Positions 63,166 through 64,000 of a DNA stretch of 64,000 nt are shown here, one piece after another. The position numbers and the translations under genes are program-made. Origin of the DNA: Porphyromonas loveana (lineage in GTDB: Bacteria > Bacteroidota > Bacteroidia > Bacteroidales > Porphyromonadaceae); assembly GCF_003096695.1 (NCBI RefSeq), contig NZ_QEKY01000002.1:124001-188000 (forward strand). The letters are read 5' to 3'. Each line of letters opens with the position of its first letter. The stretch's first letter is position 1. A model generated the notes under the pieces. It searched no databases and was not told the DNA's origin. It saw only the letters and a list, made by a program, of their open reading frames with translations.

Positions 63166-63276
63166 TGGCGTCAAATCCAAACACAAAGTCGCGCCAAAAA
63201 CTTTTCGAAATGGCGCATAACTTCCGGAGATATGACGCCAAAATCAAATGAAACTGGCGCAAGTTTTCAGTTGTTT
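63166..63276. repeat. 22-bp phased array with TGGCGC cores (array C)
   Basis: Cores start at 63166 (tggcgtca), 63189 (tcgcgcca), 63211 (tggcgca), 63233 (tgacgcca) and 63255 (tggcgca). The steps are 23, 22, 22 and 22 bp. The unit at 63189 is close to the array B unit at 8463 in both core and spacer. It ends about 270 bp before gmd. Confidence 0.68.
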
Positions 63277-63482
63277 ATGCGGTGAGTTTTTGCCTGCTTT
63301 CGGCGTGTTTCAAGAGACGATCGATCCGCTGAGTCACTGCCCGATACTCACAAAACACTTCTCACGGACGAAGTATTGATATGCCAAACGCATCCCTGAT
63401 CTATCCTTATTGTGGTGCAGGCAATACTATAAGATAAGCGCTCCTCATGTCACAACGGTCTCAATAACGTCGTAGGAATGCG

Positions 63483-63490
63483 TATTTTTG
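63483..63490 (+). promoter_or_regulatory. Possible -7 element of gmd
   Basis: TATTTTTG fits TAnnTTTG. No -33 TTTG 19-21 bp upstream. Confidence 0.4.
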
Positions 63491-63543
63491 CGGAGACGAA
63501 TACTATAGCATCTGACGGAGACTCGGTCTCTCGGTCATCCCTA

Positions 63544-64000
63544 TTATGAAGAAAAAAGTAGCACTAATCACCGGCATCACAGGGCAAGACGGTTCTTTTT
63601 TGGCCGAATTTCTCATTGAGAAGGGGTACGAAGTACACGGTATCCTACGTCGTTCATCTTCTTTCAATACAGGTCGAATCGAGCATCTCTACCTCGATGA
63701 ATGGGTGCGAGACATGAAGCGCGAACGGCTGATCAATCTCCACTACGGCGATATGACGGACAGCTCCTCGCTGGTACGCATCATCCAGACCATCCGCCCT
63801 TCCGAAATATACAACTTGGCTGCACAGAGCCATGTAAAGGTTTCGTTCGATGTACCCGAATATACGGCCGAAGCAGATGCCGTGGGCACGCTGCGTCTAT
63901 TGGAAGCAGTGCGAATACTCGGTCTCGAACAGCAAACGCGTATCTATCAGGCCTCCACGTCCGAACTCTTCGGCAAAGTACAGGAAGTGCCACAGCGAGA
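63544..64000 (+). CDS. gmd: GDP-mannose 4,6-dehydratase, 5' part
   Basis: The first 152 residues of an extended short-chain dehydrogenase that makes GDP-4-keto-6-deoxymannose, the precursor of GDP-fucose and GDP-rhamnose. The NAD(P) loop is [14 protein letters not shown] at 10-23; [18 protein letters not shown] and [13 protein letters not shown] are diagnostic, and [11 protein letters not shown] holds the catalytic Thr/Ser. The gene runs off the window before the Tyr-x3-Lys. GDP-fucose or GDP-rhamnose would feed surface glycans. Confidence 0.94.

Larger units (their letters stand above)
63091..63543. other. Intergenic region upstream of gmd
   Basis: About 450 bp without a gene. It contains a 22-bp phased array (63166-63276) and a -7-like element TATTTTTG at 63483-63490, which would give a leader of about 45 nt. 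Confidence 0.6.

Overview
The window is a piece of a Bacteroidales chromosome, most likely a Porphyromonas species close to P. gingivalis. The evidence is a tandem pair of OmpA-like proteins that look like the P. gingivalis Omp40/Omp41 (Pgm7/Pgm6) pair, a PorR-type aminotransferase beside an O-polysaccharide cluster and queA, a RprY-type response regulator followed by a GNAT acetyltransferase, a short primary sigma factor of Bacteroidetes type, and promoters of the Bacteroidetes form TTTG-N19/20-TAnnTTTG. The assignment rests on recalled similarity, not on a search; the species is open.

Layout. 1-345: edge of a minus-strand lipoprotein. 865-4751: two GT4 glycosyltransferases, queF and a lipid kinase. 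4838-8218 (minus): a co-directional run of a small unknown protein, a PlsC-type acyltransferase, an omega-amidase-like hydrolase, pyrE, an SRPBCC protein and a Rieske-like lipoprotein. 8723-12298: alpha-glucan phosphorylase and a thioredoxin-fold lipoprotein. 12606-14962: the two OmpA-family proteins under a clear promoter and ending at a strong terminator. 15155-16262: a head-on fusion of an IS3 relic and an IS30 relic. 16345-23312: ribE, a nitroreductase, sufS, a GIY-YIG-like gene, rnhB, a ribbon-helix-helix protein, tadA, rnz, an NlpC/P60 lipoprotein and an AAA ATPase. 23382-26963: nifJ. 27070-27600: a second IS30 relic. 27757-37473: purB, an RluB-type pseudouridine synthase, asnS, a RprY-like regulator, a GNAT protein, a radical SAM protein and a TonB-dependent receptor.

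38342-50711 is an O-polysaccharide cluster of Wzx/Wzy type: nucleotide-sugar dehydrogenase, flippase, four glycosyltransferases, EpsG-type polymerase, phosphoglycosyl transferase, GNAT, PLP enzyme, ATP-grasp ligase and PorR. Its centre (about 39.6-45.2 kb) is visibly A+T-rich, while porR and queA at the right edge are G+C-rich, which suggests a replaceable middle in a fixed frame. It is followed by queA, a tRNA-Leu, a DUF6261-like protein, rpmE, htrA, rpoD, rpsF-rpsR-rplI, a cobalamin lower-ligand operon (cobU-cobT-cobS-cobC), murI, a META-domain lipoprotein and the start of gmd.

The most unusual content is non-coding. Three intergenic regions (546-656, 8441-8580, 63166-63276) carry TGGCGC-like cores recurring almost exactly every 22 bp, upstream of a glycosyltransferase operon, the glucan phosphorylase gene and gmd. 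Other arrays have a 20-bp unit (22013), a 22-bp palindromic unit (15996, inside an IS30 relic), a 23-bp palindromic unit (33911) and a 41-bp unit (37761-37969). The 41-bp array lies before the O-polysaccharide cluster and ends in an inverted copy able to pair with any of the repeats.
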